Positions 27,621 to 36,185 of a stretch of 36,689 nucleotides of DNA are shown one piece after another. Source of the DNA: Candidatus Olsenella pullicola (GTDB lineage: Bacteria; Actinomycetota; Coriobacteriia; Coriobacteriales; Atopobiaceae); the NCBI GenBank assembly GCA_019117265.1, contig DXAB01000075.1:1-36689 (forward strand). Direction: 5' to 3'. The notes under the pieces are model-generated. The model had not been told where the DNA came from. It saw nothing but the letters and a program-made list of their open reading frames with translations, and searched no databases. The position numbers and the translations under genes were made by a program. Position 1 is the stretch's first letter, and each line of letters starts with the position of its first letter.

Positions 27621-28904
27621 ATGAAAATGGACAAGCAGGACCAGGGATATCTGCGCCCTCACGGCTACCGAATGAGGCTCGTTGACGGAAAGCTCCGCCA
27701 TCTCCTCAAAAGCCACACAATCGTGCGCCTTGTTGGCCCCCACGGTGCGGGAAAGAGCTGGACCGCGCTCGCCCAGGCCCGAAGCGTTATTGCCGCAGAC
27801 GACGAGGGCATCCGCCCCATCATCGAGACCAACCCGGATCGCGCGCTGCAGGGCGGTCTGTCTCCGCACGTTATCGACGAGTGGCAGCTCATCCCCTCCC
27901 TCGCCAAGTCGGCGGCGCAGTCTCGCGACGGGTCGTTCCTTCTCGTGAGCTCAGTTGATGGCCGGCCCGAGGAGGAGCGCCATGTTGCGAGCACCCCGAT
28001 CGTCCGGCTCTGGCCCCTCTCGCTTGCCGAGGCCGGCCTTTCCAACGTGAGCGTCTCCCTTATGGGGCTCTTCACCCACAACTTCTATCCGATGTCGTGT
28101 CCAATGGGCCTCCCCGAGGTTGCCGAGGCAATCTGTCAGGGCGGGTGGCCCCGCCTTCAGGGTCTGGGGGCGGATGCCTCCGCGCGACTCATCCGAGTTC
28201 TGCTGCAGACCGTCATGGAGAACGAGCTGCCAAAGCGGGGCAAGCGGATCCCCATGGCGGTAAAGGTCGCCTGCGCGCACGCCGCCTGCGATTGGCAGGC
28301 AACCTACGAGGACTATGCGGCATATGCCCGCGACCGCGGCGAGAAGCCCTTCTCGAGAAACACCGCGCGTGATTACCGGCAGCTCTTCCTTGATACGTAT
28401 CTTGCCTATGCCGTTGAGGGATGGCGGGCGCCCATTCGCTCCACCTCACGCGTGAGGTTCAAGCCGCGAATGCAGTTCGTAGACCCATCCATCCCCGCCA
28501 TGTGGCTCACGCACACGCCGGACACGCTGCTCCAAGACGCTCCCGCGCTCCTCTCGCTTCTGCGCTGCCTCGTTCTGCGCGACCTCAACGTCTACGCGTC
28601 CGTGCTCGAGATGGAGGCCGCGCCCACGGTGAGATACTACGCGGACTCCGACGGGGCTCGCGCCGATGCCGTGATCACCCTGTCGGACGGCAGGTGGGGA
28701 GCAATCAACGTTGCGATTGGCGAGACTCAGTTTGATGAGGCGGCCCGCGGGCTCACGCGCCTGAGAAGCAAGCTCCGCAAGAACCCTGCCGCCGACTGCC
28801 CCGACCCCACGTTCCTCGCCGTCATCATGGGCAGTTGTGCGCGACCTCGGCTCGACAAGAAGACGGGCGTGTACGCCTTCCCCGTCGGCGCGCTCACGAT
28901 GTGA
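27621..28904 (+). CDS. DUF4143/AAA_14-type ATP-binding protein
   Basis: Walker A VRLVGPHGAGKSWTA; HVIDEWQLIPSLAK; C-terminal DUF4143-like layout (FLDTYLAYAVEGW, FVDPSIPAMWL, LLRCLVLRDLNVYA). Confidence 0.8.
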   Translation: MKMDKQDQGYLRPHGYRMRLVDGKLRHLLKSHTIVRLVGPHGAGKSWTALAQARSVIAADDEGIRPIIETNPDRALQGGLSPHVIDEWQLIPSLAKSAAQSRDGSFLLVSSVDGRPEEERHVASTPIVRLWPLSLAEAGLSNVSVSLMGLFTHNFYPMSCPMGLPEVAEAICQGGWPRLQGLGADASARLIRVLLQTVMENELPKRGKRIPMAVKVACAHAACDWQATYEDYAAYARDRGEKPFSRNTARDYRQLFLDTYLAYAVEGWRAPIRSTSRVRFKPRMQFVDPSIPAMWLTHTPDTLLQDAPALLSLLRCLVLRDLNVYASVLEMEAAPTVRYYADSDGARADAVITLSDGRWGAINVAIGETQFDEAARGLTRLRSKLRKNPAADCPDPTFLAVIMGSCARPRLDKKTGVYAFPVGALTM

Positions 28905-28916
28905 CGGCCCGACAAA

Positions 28917-28966
28917 GGTGATGACAAAGGTGACAGGGTAAAGTGTCATCATTTTGGCCGCCGGGC
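28917..28966 (+). repeat. Dispersed 3'-end repeat, copy downstream of the DUF4143 ATPase
   Basis: GGTGATGACAAAGGTGACAGGGTAAAGTGTCATCATTTTGGCCGCCGGGC; shares 26 nt with 77-102 (minus) and about 45 nt with 20828-20872. Confidence 0.9.
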
Positions 28967-29041
28967 CTTCTCGGGGCGCACACCGCGCCGAGAAGGTATA
29001 GAGCGGCGCCCCGGGCGGCGTTGGGGCCGTCCGGGGCGCAC

Positions 29042-29070
29042 ATGACAAACTACCCTGTCACTTTTGTCAG
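29042..29070 (-). repeat. Dispersed 3'-end repeat, inverted copy downstream of purH
   Basis: Minus-strand CTGACAAAAGTGACAGGGTAGTTTGTCAT. Confidence 0.85.
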
Positions 29071-29084
29071 GTTTCTTTGTCAGG

Positions 29085-30716
29085 TTAGTGGCGGAAGTGG
29101 CGGTTGCCGGTGAAGACCATCGCAATGCCGTGCTCGTTGCAGGCCTCGATGGACTCGTCGTCGCGCTTGGAGCCGCCGGGCTGGATGATGCAGGTCACGC
29201 CATGCTCCGCGAGCACGTCAACGTTGTCGCGGAACGGGAAGAACGCGTCGGACGCGCAGGCGTAGCCGCCCTTCTCCACACCCATGCGCTCGCAGGCCTC
29301 ATCCGCACGCTGGCAGGCCAGAAGCGCGGAGTCAACGCGGTTGGGCTGGCCCGGGCCCATGCCAATACCGGCCTTGCCCTTGGAGACGAGGATGGCGTTG
29401 GACTTCACGCCCTTGCAGACGCGCCAGGCAAACATGAGCTCGTCCATCTCCTCCGGCGTGGGCTTGCGCTCGGTGGGACAGGTGAAGGTCTCGGGGTCCT
29501 CGGACACGGTGTCGACGTTCTGGACGAGGATGCCGCCGTCGATGGAGCGCAGCTCAAACTCGGCGTGGCCCTCGGCGCCACCCGTGGCAAGCACGCGCAG
29601 GTTGGGGCGCTTGGCCATGCGCTCGATCGCCTCGGGGGTGTAGCTCGGGGCGATGATGACCTCGACGAACTGGCCGTTCTCGTCAAAGGCGTGCTCAACC
29701 AGCTCAAAGGGCACCTCTCGGTTGCAGGCGATGATGCCGCCAAAGGCGCTCTTGGGGTCGCACGCGAAGGCGCGGTCGTAAGCCGTGGTGACGTCGTCGG
29801 CCACGGCGGAGCCGCACGGGTTCTGATGCTTCAAGATCACGCAGGCCGGGCCGTCGAACTCGCGCACGAGGTTCCAGGCGGCATCAGCGTCGAGGTAGTT
29901 GTTGTAGGAGAGCGGCTTGCCCTGAATCTGATCGGCGCCCACGAGGGGGTTGGCGGAGGAGCAGGCGTCGGCCATCTCGTCGGCAAAGCGGTAGACCGCG
30001 GCCGTCTGCTGGGGGTTCTCTCCGTAGCGCAGGTCGTCGACCTTCTCGAGGTAGAAGCCCAGCTCCTCGGGCATTGCAGGCTCGTCGTCGCACTCGTCGT
30101 CAGCAAAGTCCTCGTCGTAGCGGTCAGCAAGCCACATGGCAATGGCGGCATCGTAGTTTGCCGTGGTCTCGTAGACCTTGAGCTGCAGGTAGCGACGCAG
30201 CTCCAGAGACGTGCAGCCATTGTTGGCGCGCATCTCCTCGAGAATCTCGTCGTAGTCCGCCGGATCGGAGACCACGGTCACGGACGCGGCGTTCTTGGCG
30301 GCGGAGCGCAGCATTGAGGGGCCGCCGATGTCAATGTGCTCGATGGCGTCGTCAAAGGTGACGTCCGGCTTGGCCACGGTCTTCTCAAACTCGTAGAGGT
30401 TCACGCACACAAGGTCGATCATGCCGATGCCGTGCTCTGCGGCCTCGGCCATGTGCGCAGGGTTGTCGCGGCGGGCGAGAAGGCCTCCGTGCACCTTGGG
30501 GTGGAGGGTCTTCACACGGCCGTCCATCATCTCCGGGAAGCCCGTGTACTGCTCGATGGGCACCACGTGGACACCGGCCTCCTCGAGCACGCGAGCGGTG
30601 CCCCCGGTTGAGATCACCTCGACCCCAAACTCATCCTCGAGCGCCTTGACGAAGTCAACGACGCCGGTTTTGTCGGTTACCGAGACGAGCGCGCGCTTGA
30701 TGGGAGTGTCTGCCAT
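29085..30716 (-). CDS. purH: Bifunctional AICAR formyltransferase / IMP cyclohydrolase
   Basis: [81 protein letters not shown]. Confidence 0.96.
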   Translation of the reverse strand: MADTPIKRALVSVTDKTGVVDFVKALEDEFGVEVISTGGTARVLEEAGVHVVPIEQYTGFPEMMDGRVKTLHPKVHGGLLARRDNPAHMAEAAEHGIGMIDLVCVNLYEFEKTVAKPDVTFDDAIEHIDIGGPSMLRSAAKNAASVTVVSDPADYDEILEEMRANNGCTSLELRRYLQLKVYETTANYDAAIAMWLADRYDEDFADDECDDEPAMPEELGFYLEKVDDLRYGENPQQTAAVYRFADEMADACSSANPLVGADQIQGKPLSYNNYLDADAAWNLVREFDGPACVILKHQNPCGSAVADDVTTAYDRAFACDPKSAFGGIIACNREVPFELVEHAFDENGQFVEVIIAPSYTPEAIERMAKRPNLRVLATGGAEGHAEFELRSIDGGILVQNVDTVSEDPETFTCPTERKPTPEEMDELMFAWRVCKGVKSNAILVSKGKAGIGMGPGQPNRVDSALLACQRADEACERMGVEKGGYACASDAFFPFRDNVDVLAEHGVTCIIQPGGSKRDDESIEACNEHGIAMVFTGNRHFRH

Positions 30717-30785
30717 AAGCCCTCCTTGGAAATGTGGACCGCTTGCGGTACCGTCTCTCTTACGATACCTCAGCTAGGAGACAAC

Positions 30786-31436
30786 ATGTCAGAGAACGTC
30801 GGAGAACTCGCGCTGCGCCCCTTTGAAAAGCGGGACTTCCACCCCCTTGTCACCCTCATCGCCAAGACGTGGCTCGCGGACTTTCCCGGCCAGCCCGGCG
30901 AGCTCGCCTCAACGGTGGAGCTCTGCGACTACCTGGGTCACACCACGTGGTCGCTCGTTGCCGAGCGGCAAGGCACGCTTCTTGGTGCCGTGCTTCTTGC
31001 CGAGAAGGACGGCGAGGTGGCGGACGCCGACGAGTGGCATGACCGCGGGGCCGCCGCCGAGCGCGAGGCGGCGCAGAGCCCTGACGCCACGCGCGCAATG
31101 GACCTCGAGATGGCAGGCGTCGTGGAGGGGGCAGGGCTGGCTCTTGACTACGAGAAGACCGGTGCACCCGAGACCGCCGCGACGCTCAAGCTGCTCATCG
31201 TCTCCCCGGAGGCGCGCGGCCTTGGCATTGGGCGCAAGCTCATAGACGCCGTCCGCGCGCACCTGCGCAAGCGCGGGGTCGCCGGCTACTACCTGCTCAC
31301 GGACGACAACTGCGACGTCTCGTTCTACGACCACATGGGGCTCAGCCGGGAGGTCCGCCGCCGCTCCGAGGTAACGTGGCCGGGCGAGGAGCCGGATGCC
31401 GACTTTGGGATCTACGTCTACTCCGAGCGCCTGTAG
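30786..31436 (+). CDS. GNAT-family N-acetyltransferase
   Basis: LRPFEKRDFHPLVTLIAKTW; LLIVSPEARGLGIGRKLIDAVRAHLRKRG; SFYDHMGL. Confidence 0.88.
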   Translation: MSENVGELALRPFEKRDFHPLVTLIAKTWLADFPGQPGELASTVELCDYLGHTTWSLVAERQGTLLGAVLLAEKDGEVADADEWHDRGAAAEREAAQSPDATRAMDLEMAGVVEGAGLALDYEKTGAPETAATLKLLIVSPEARGLGIGRKLIDAVRAHLRKRGVAGYYLLTDDNCDVSFYDHMGLSREVRRRSEVTWPGEEPDADFGIYVYSERL

Positions 31437-31670
31437 CGCCCGGCACGTGACAGGATGTTCGGATTTCCGGTTTTCACTGCTAAACCGAGGTATTTTCAGC
31501 ATGATGAAGCAAAGTGCGCATCGTCCCAGCATCATGGGCCATCAAATTCAGCGCCACCTCGAGCCCTTTGGCGCCATCGAGGCGTCTTCTTGCGGCGATC
31601 CTGGGCGTGCGAGAGGCGGCATGTCATCGACCGGACGGCGTGTATGTGATCTCATCCGGAGCCTAGGGGC

Positions 31671-32642
31671 ATGAGGGGAGATGCGACACCTCACGTGCGC
31701 GGCAGGTTTGCGCCAACGCCCTCGGGTCGCATGCACCTGGGAAACGCGTTCTCCGCGCTCATGGCATGGCTCTCCTCGCGCTCGGCGGGCGGGGAGATGG
31801 TGATGCGGGTCGAGGACCTTGACCCGCGAGCCCAGAGCCGCGAGCGCGCCGAGCTGCTTATGCACGACCTTGAGTGGCTGGGACTCACCTGGGACGAGGG
31901 GCCGTACTACCAGAGCGAGCGCGCCGAGCTCTACGGCGCAGCGCTCGAGGAGCTCTCCGCGCGCGGGCTCACCTACCCCTGCTTCTGCTCGCGCGCCGAG
32001 CTCCATGCGGCAACCGCGCCGCACGCCTCCGACGGCGCGCCCATCTACCCCGGCACATGCCGGAAGCTCTCCGCGGATGAGGTTGCCCGCCGCAGTGCGA
32101 CGCGCCCGCCGGCCGTGCGCCTGCGGGTTCCGGACGAGGGCGACCCCGCAGGCACCATCGAGTTCTCCGACCTGGCCTTTGGCGCTCGGCGCGAGGTGCT
32201 CGCGCGCGAGTGCGGGGACTTTCTCGTGCGGCGCAGCGACGGCGTTGTGGCCTACCAGCTTGCCGTGGTGGTAGACGATGCCCTCATGGGCATAAACCAG
32301 GTGGTGCGCGGGTGCGACCTTCTCGGCTCGTGCGCGCGGCAGATCTACCTGGGGCGCCTTCTTGGGTACGAGACGCCCGCCTACGGACACGTTCCCCTGC
32401 TCGTGGCCCCGGACGGCAGGCGTCTCTCAAAGCGCGAGAAGGACCTCGACCTCGGAGCGCTTCGCGAGCGCGGCGCGCGCCCCGAGCGCATTGTGGGAGC
32501 ACTCGCGGCGGCGGCCGGTCTGTGCGACCCAGGAACGGACATAACGCCCAACGAGCTGGTGGCGCTCTTCGCCTGGGATAAGATCGCCGCGCATCGGGAC
32601 AGCATCGTCGTTGACGATGCGTTTCTTGCTCGGCTCGTCTGA
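31671..32642 (+). CDS. gluQ: Glutamyl-Q tRNA(Asp) synthetase (GluQRS)
   Basis: RFAPTPSGRMHLGNAFSALMAWLSSR, VMRVEDLDPRAQ, zinc-binding CFCSRAELHA...YPGTCR, RLSKREKD; about 320 aa, without the GluRS anticodon-binding half. Confidence 0.88.
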   Translation: MRGDATPHVRGRFAPTPSGRMHLGNAFSALMAWLSSRSAGGEMVMRVEDLDPRAQSRERAELLMHDLEWLGLTWDEGPYYQSERAELYGAALEELSARGLTYPCFCSRAELHAATAPHASDGAPIYPGTCRKLSADEVARRSATRPPAVRLRVPDEGDPAGTIEFSDLAFGARREVLARECGDFLVRRSDGVVAYQLAVVVDDALMGINQVVRGCDLLGSCARQIYLGRLLGYETPAYGHVPLLVAPDGRRLSKREKDLDLGALRERGARPERIVGALAAAAGLCDPGTDITPNELVALFAWDKIAAHRDSIVVDDAFLARLV

Positions 32643-32694
32643 GACGCAGGCGTGGCGGTCTCAAGGTATTTCTCGCCAACGAGAAATACGAGCG

Positions 32695-32723
32695 TTGTGA
32701 GTTGGGCCGTTGTGGGGTATCAT
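32695..32723 (+). promoter_or_regulatory. Putative sigma70-type promoter of tRNA-Ser
   Basis: TTGTGA - 17 bp - TATCAT, about 15 nt upstream of the tRNA 5' end. Confidence 0.6.
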
Positions 32724-32738
32724 GCTCTAGCACCTATT

Positions 32739-32830
32739 GGAGAGCTGACCGAGAGGCCGAAGGTGCTCGCCTGCTAAGCGAGTATAGGATGCAAATCCTA
32801 TCTGGGGTTCGAATCCCCAGCTCTCCGCCA
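32739..32830 (+). tRNA. tRNA-Ser (anticodon GCU), CCA encoded
   Basis: Acceptor GGAGAGC/GCTCTCC pairing, anticodon loop CTGCTAA, long class II variable arm, GGTTCGAATCC T-loop, 3' GCCA. Confidence 0.95.
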
Positions 32831-32839
32831 GACTGTTCG

Positions 32840-32875
32840 GGCCCGTTCCGCCACGTGCGGAGCGGGCCTCTTTTG
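32840..32875 (+). terminator. Rho-independent terminator after tRNA-Ser
   Basis: GGCCCGTTCCGC - cacgt - GCGGAGCGGGCC then tcttttg. Confidence 0.85.
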
Positions 32876-32955
32876 TGCCCGTCACCACATCTTTGACATT
32901 TTTCCAACTCACGCTTGACGGACGGCAAAGCGCGTGGCAATATACTCAACTGCAC

Positions 32956-33032
32956 GCGGCGTTACCTCAGCTGGATAGAGGACCTGACTACGAATCAGGG
33001 CGTCATAGGTTCGAATCCTATACGCCGCACCA
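32956..33032 (+). tRNA. tRNA-Arg (anticodon ACG), CCA encoded
   Basis: Acceptor GCGGCGT/ACGCCGC, anticodon loop CTACGAA, GGTTCGAATCC T-loop, 3' ACCA. Confidence 0.95.
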
Positions 33033-33040
33033 CGCAAGTT

Positions 33041-33072
33041 ACGGGAGGCTCCTTCGGGAGCCTCCCGTTTTG
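33041..33072 (+). terminator. Rho-independent terminator after tRNA-Arg
   Basis: ACGGGAGGCTCC - ttcg - GGAGCCTCCCGT then ttttg. Confidence 0.88.
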
Positions 33073-33126
33073 CGTATCGTCGGCATGCTCGCGTAAATCG
33101 GGTGCGAAGCTGCCGCCCCGTCACCG

Positions 33127-33996
33127 TCACGCACCAAGGCCAAAGTCGCGCAGGCAGAGGTCGAGGTCCTCCTCAAAGGTGCCCAGACTGATTCCCGCCG
33201 CGCGAATCTTGTCTGACGCAAGGCGGAAGTCGCGCGGGCGCTCGGCATAGGTGCTCTCGTCCGGAAGGATGAGCCGGTCGACCTCGGCGGCGGGGCACCC
33301 CAGGCGCTCCGCGACCAGGCGTGCGGTCTCATACGTGGTGCGACCATTTTGACTGGCAACGTGATACGCCCCGCTCGAAAGCTCAAGAATCGCGGGAAGC
33401 TGGCCCGCAAAGCGCTGGGCGTAGGTCATGTTGCGGCGCTCATGCACCCTAAACGCCGTGGGCTTGCCGGAGCGCAGGACGCCCATCACGTTGGTGAGAA
33501 TGTTGGGAGAGGGCCGCACGCCGGGCATGGCCAGGCCAAACATCCACGAGAGGCGCAGGATGAGATAGTCATCGACGTTTTCCCTGATCCAGGCATCGGC
33601 CTCCATCTTCTGCTGGCCGTAGCGCGTCGTTGAGGCCTGCTCGTCCTCCTCCGAGAAGGGCGCCGTACCGGGAGAGGCGTTGAAGCACTGCTCCGTAGAG
33701 ATGAACACGACCCTCCTTCCGAGCTCGTGGCAGGCGCGCGCGATGGCGATGGCGGACTCGGTGTTCACGCGATGCGTGCCCTCGGGGTCCTGCTCGCAAT
33801 GGGCGGTCGTGGCGTCCGCCGCCATGTGAAGGCACACGTCAAAGTCCGCGGAGCGGACGAAGGCCTCCACGCCAGAGGGGTCTCGAAAGTCAACGTCGGA
33901 ATGGGAGACGCGGAGGAACTCGTAGCGCCCCGCGTTGTAGAGCTGGGCCAGGCTCGCCAGATAGCCATTTGCCCCCGTGATGAGAATGCACCGCAT
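33127..33996 (-). CDS. RmlD-like NAD(P)-dependent SDR (sugar nucleotide reductase/epimerase family)
   Basis: MRCILITGANGYLAS nucleotide-binding motif; DVCLHMAADATTAHCEQDP; VNTESAIAIARAC; FISTEQCFN; RYGQQKMEADAW. Confidence 0.82.
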   Translation of the reverse strand: MRCILITGANGYLASLAQLYNAGRYEFLRVSHSDVDFRDPSGVEAFVRSADFDVCLHMAADATTAHCEQDPEGTHRVNTESAIAIARACHELGRRVVFISTEQCFNASPGTAPFSEEDEQASTTRYGQQKMEADAWIRENVDDYLILRLSWMFGLAMPGVRPSPNILTNVMGVLRSGKPTAFRVHERRNMTYAQRFAGQLPAILELSSGAYHVASQNGRTTYETARLVAERLGCPAAEVDRLILPDESTYAERPRDFRLASDKIRAAGISLGTFEEDLDLCLRDFGLGA

Positions 33997-34266
33997 CTGC
34001 TGACCCCTTTCTAGTCAATCTCGTCGGCACCGTGGCGGGCGCGCAGCGTCTCAAGACGGCACCCATTCACTCCCCTCGAAATTGATATGTTATTAACATA
34101 ACAACTATCATTTTTCAATATGTCATATGCATGTCAGTACATACTATTGACGCTGAAGACTCGATGGCGCCCTATGACAAGGCTCGTGAAGACCCCTCCC
34201 CTCCAAGATCGAGAACGCAACCTATCCCGAAGGCCGGGCCTGAGCGCAGGACAGGATGCCCAAGCC

Positions 34267-34623
34267 TTAGCCTCGCTGCTGCGCCGGCCTGAACTGCACC
34301 CCGCTTTTGGCGCCCATTCCGGTAAAGGCATACGCGACCCCGCGCGCGTCGCAGAGGTCCATCAGGTCAACGATGTCATTCTCCTCACGAGAAAGGTACG
34401 CGCGAAGAGACCGCTCGCCGACAGACCCCACCGCGTAGAGCAGCTCCCGCACGGCCTCCGGCGCAAACATCACGCGCATGCTCCTCTCCTCGTCGCCATA
34501 GGCGATGAGCGCAGAGGGGCCCGCGAGGTTCTCCTGCACCACAACGCAGCCGTCCTCCTCCCCGATGAGCATCGAGCGGACGTCCCCGGCACCCTCAAAC
34601 CGCGCAACCTCTTCTACCTGCAT
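34267..34623 (-). CDS. Small hypothetical protein (118 aa)
   Basis: ORF 34267..34911 trimmed to the ATG MQVEEVARFEGAGDV, with GAGGGAGAAG RBS and promoter at 34654-34683; upstream part of the ORF is arginine/proline-rich and unlikely to be coding. Confidence 0.7.
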   Translation of the reverse strand: MQVEEVARFEGAGDVRSMLIGEEDGCVVVQENLAGPSALIAYGDEERSMRVMFAPEAVRELLYAVGSVGERSLRAYLSREENDIVDLMDLCDARGVAYAFTGMGAKSGVQFRPAQQRG

Positions 34624-34653
34624 ATCTTCTCCCTCCTCGCATCCTGTGACCTC

Positions 34654-34689
34654 AGTATACCAGAACTGTTGTTCTGGGAACAAGAGTTC
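34654..34689 (-). promoter_or_regulatory. Promoter (TTGTTC - 18 bp - TATACT) overlapped by two GAAC-N4-GTTC boxes
   Basis: Boxes GAACTGTTGTTC at 34663-34674 and GAACAAGAGTTC at 34678-34689; minus-strand -35 at 34678-34683 and -10 at 34654-34659. Confidence 0.75.
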
Positions 34690-34786
34690 TATGGCTTTTT
34701 GAGAGGGGTGCTCCGGCAGCGCGCGCCAAAAAAGGAGGCCGCCCGCCAAAGCGAACGACCCCCTGACACGCCCATCTGCGCAGACG

Positions 34787-36082
34787 CTAGGCCTCGGGCT
34801 TAATGACCTCCACACCGCCCATGTACGGGCGCAGGGCCTCGGGCACCGTGATGGAGCCGTCGGCGTTCTGGTAGTTCTCCATGATGGCGGCCATCGTACG
34901 ACCCACGGCAAGACCGGAGCCGTTCAGGGTGTGCACAAAGCGCGTACCCTTGAACTCCGCCGGGTCCTTGTAGCGGATGTTGGCGCGGCGAGCCTGGAAG
35001 TCCCAGCAGTTGGAGCAGGAGGAGATCTCCTTGTAGGCGTTGTAGCTGGGAAGCCACACCTCGAGGTCGTAGCACTTGCACGCGGAGAAGCCAATGTCGC
35101 CGGTGCAGAGCGTGACCACGTGATAGGGCAGCCCCAGCGCCTGGAGGACGGCCTCGGCCTCGGCGACCATGCTCTCGAGCTGGTTCATCGAGTCCTCGGG
35201 CTTGGCAAACTTGACCATCTCGACCTTGTCGAACTGGTGCACGCGGATGATGCCGCGCGTGTCGCGCCCGGCCGAGCCTGCCTCCTCACGGAAGCACGGC
35301 GTGAAGGCGGTGTACCAGAGCGGCAGCTGGGAGGCATCGAGCACCTCGCCGCGATGCAGGTTGGTGAGCATGACCTCGGCCGTGGGGATGAGGTAGAGGT
35401 CGGGGTTCACATGGTAGAGGTCGTCCTCGAACTTGGGAAGCTGGCCCGTGCCAAAGAGGGTCTCGCGATTGGTGATAACGGGCATCCACCACTCCTTGAA
35501 ACCGGCCTTGACATGCATGTCCACCATGAAGCTGATGAGCGCGCGCTCCATGCGGGCACCCATGCCGCCGAGCACGTAGAAGCGGGTGCCGGCAACCTTG
35601 ACGCCGCGGTCGAAGTCGATCATGCCGGTGGCCGGGCCGAGGTCCCAGTGCGCCTTGGGCTCAAAGCCGTCCGCGGAGAAGTCGCGCGGGGTGCCCCAGC
35701 GGCGCACCTCGGGGTTGTCGGAGTCGTCCTTACCGTAGGGGACGCTCTCATGCGGAATGTTGGGGATGCGGGAGACCAGGTCAAAGAGGGCGTCCTCGAC
35801 CTCGGTGCGACGGGTGTCGAGCTCGGCGATGCGGTCCTTGTTGGCAGCCACGCGCTGCTTGGCGGCCTCGGCCTCGTCGCGCTTGCCCTCGCGCATGAGC
35901 AGGCCGATCTCCTTGGAGACAGAGTTGCGCTCGGCCTGGAGCTTCTCGACCTCAGCAATGACGGAGCGGCGCTCCTCGTCGAGCTCAAAGAACTTCTCGC
36001 GGTCCCAATGGGCGTTCTGCCGGGACTCGCAAGCCTTGTCGACGATGTCGGGGTTCTCGCGGACGAACTTGATGTCGAGCAT
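34787..36082 (-). CDS. serS: Seryl-tRNA synthetase
   Basis: MLDIKFVRENPDIVDKACESR coiled-coil N-terminus; class II motifs (TAEVMLTNLHRGEVLD, CFREEAGSAGRDTRGIIRVHQFDKVEM, NGSGLAVGRTMAAIMENYQ). Confidence 0.96.
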   Translation of the reverse strand: MLDIKFVRENPDIVDKACESRQNAHWDREKFFELDEERRSVIAEVEKLQAERNSVSKEIGLLMREGKRDEAEAAKQRVAANKDRIAELDTRRTEVEDALFDLVSRIPNIPHESVPYGKDDSDNPEVRRWGTPRDFSADGFEPKAHWDLGPATGMIDFDRGVKVAGTRFYVLGGMGARMERALISFMVDMHVKAGFKEWWMPVITNRETLFGTGQLPKFEDDLYHVNPDLYLIPTAEVMLTNLHRGEVLDASQLPLWYTAFTPCFREEAGSAGRDTRGIIRVHQFDKVEMVKFAKPEDSMNQLESMVAEAEAVLQALGLPYHVVTLCTGDIGFSACKCYDLEVWLPSYNAYKEISSCSNCWDFQARRANIRYKDPAEFKGTRFVHTLNGSGLAVGRTMAAIMENYQNADGSITVPEALRPYMGGVEVIKPEA

Positions 36083-36136
36083 GTTGGCTCCCTGCTTTCT
36101 GACGTGTCGTTGTCGTCGTTCGGGACGACGGCCCTC

Positions 36137-36150
36137 CAAGTATATACTTG
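36137..36150. promoter_or_regulatory. Perfect 14-bp palindrome CAAGTATATACTTG with -10-like TATACT on both strands, between divergent serS and small membrane-protein genes
   Basis: Read directly; TATACT at 36143-36148 (+) and complement of 36139-36144 (-). Confidence 0.55.
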
Positions 36151-36185
36151 TGCGCGTGAATCTAAGGACGTGCTTGGGAGGCGGC

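Noticed and set aside
27621-28904. DUF4143 ATPase as a stand-alone phage-defence gene
   Set aside because: No nuclease, toxin or other defence partner adjacent; neighbours are PTS and purH.
29064-30317. 417-aa plus-strand ORF
   Set aside because: Antisense to purH, low-complexity.
31396-31674. Short ORFs between GNAT and gluQ
   Set aside because: No RBS or recognisable sequence; the intergenic stretch may hold a conserved non-coding element but I could not support one.
35990-36180. T-box leader upstream of serS
   Set aside because: Only about 100 nt before the divergent gene, no specifier/antiterminator features seen.
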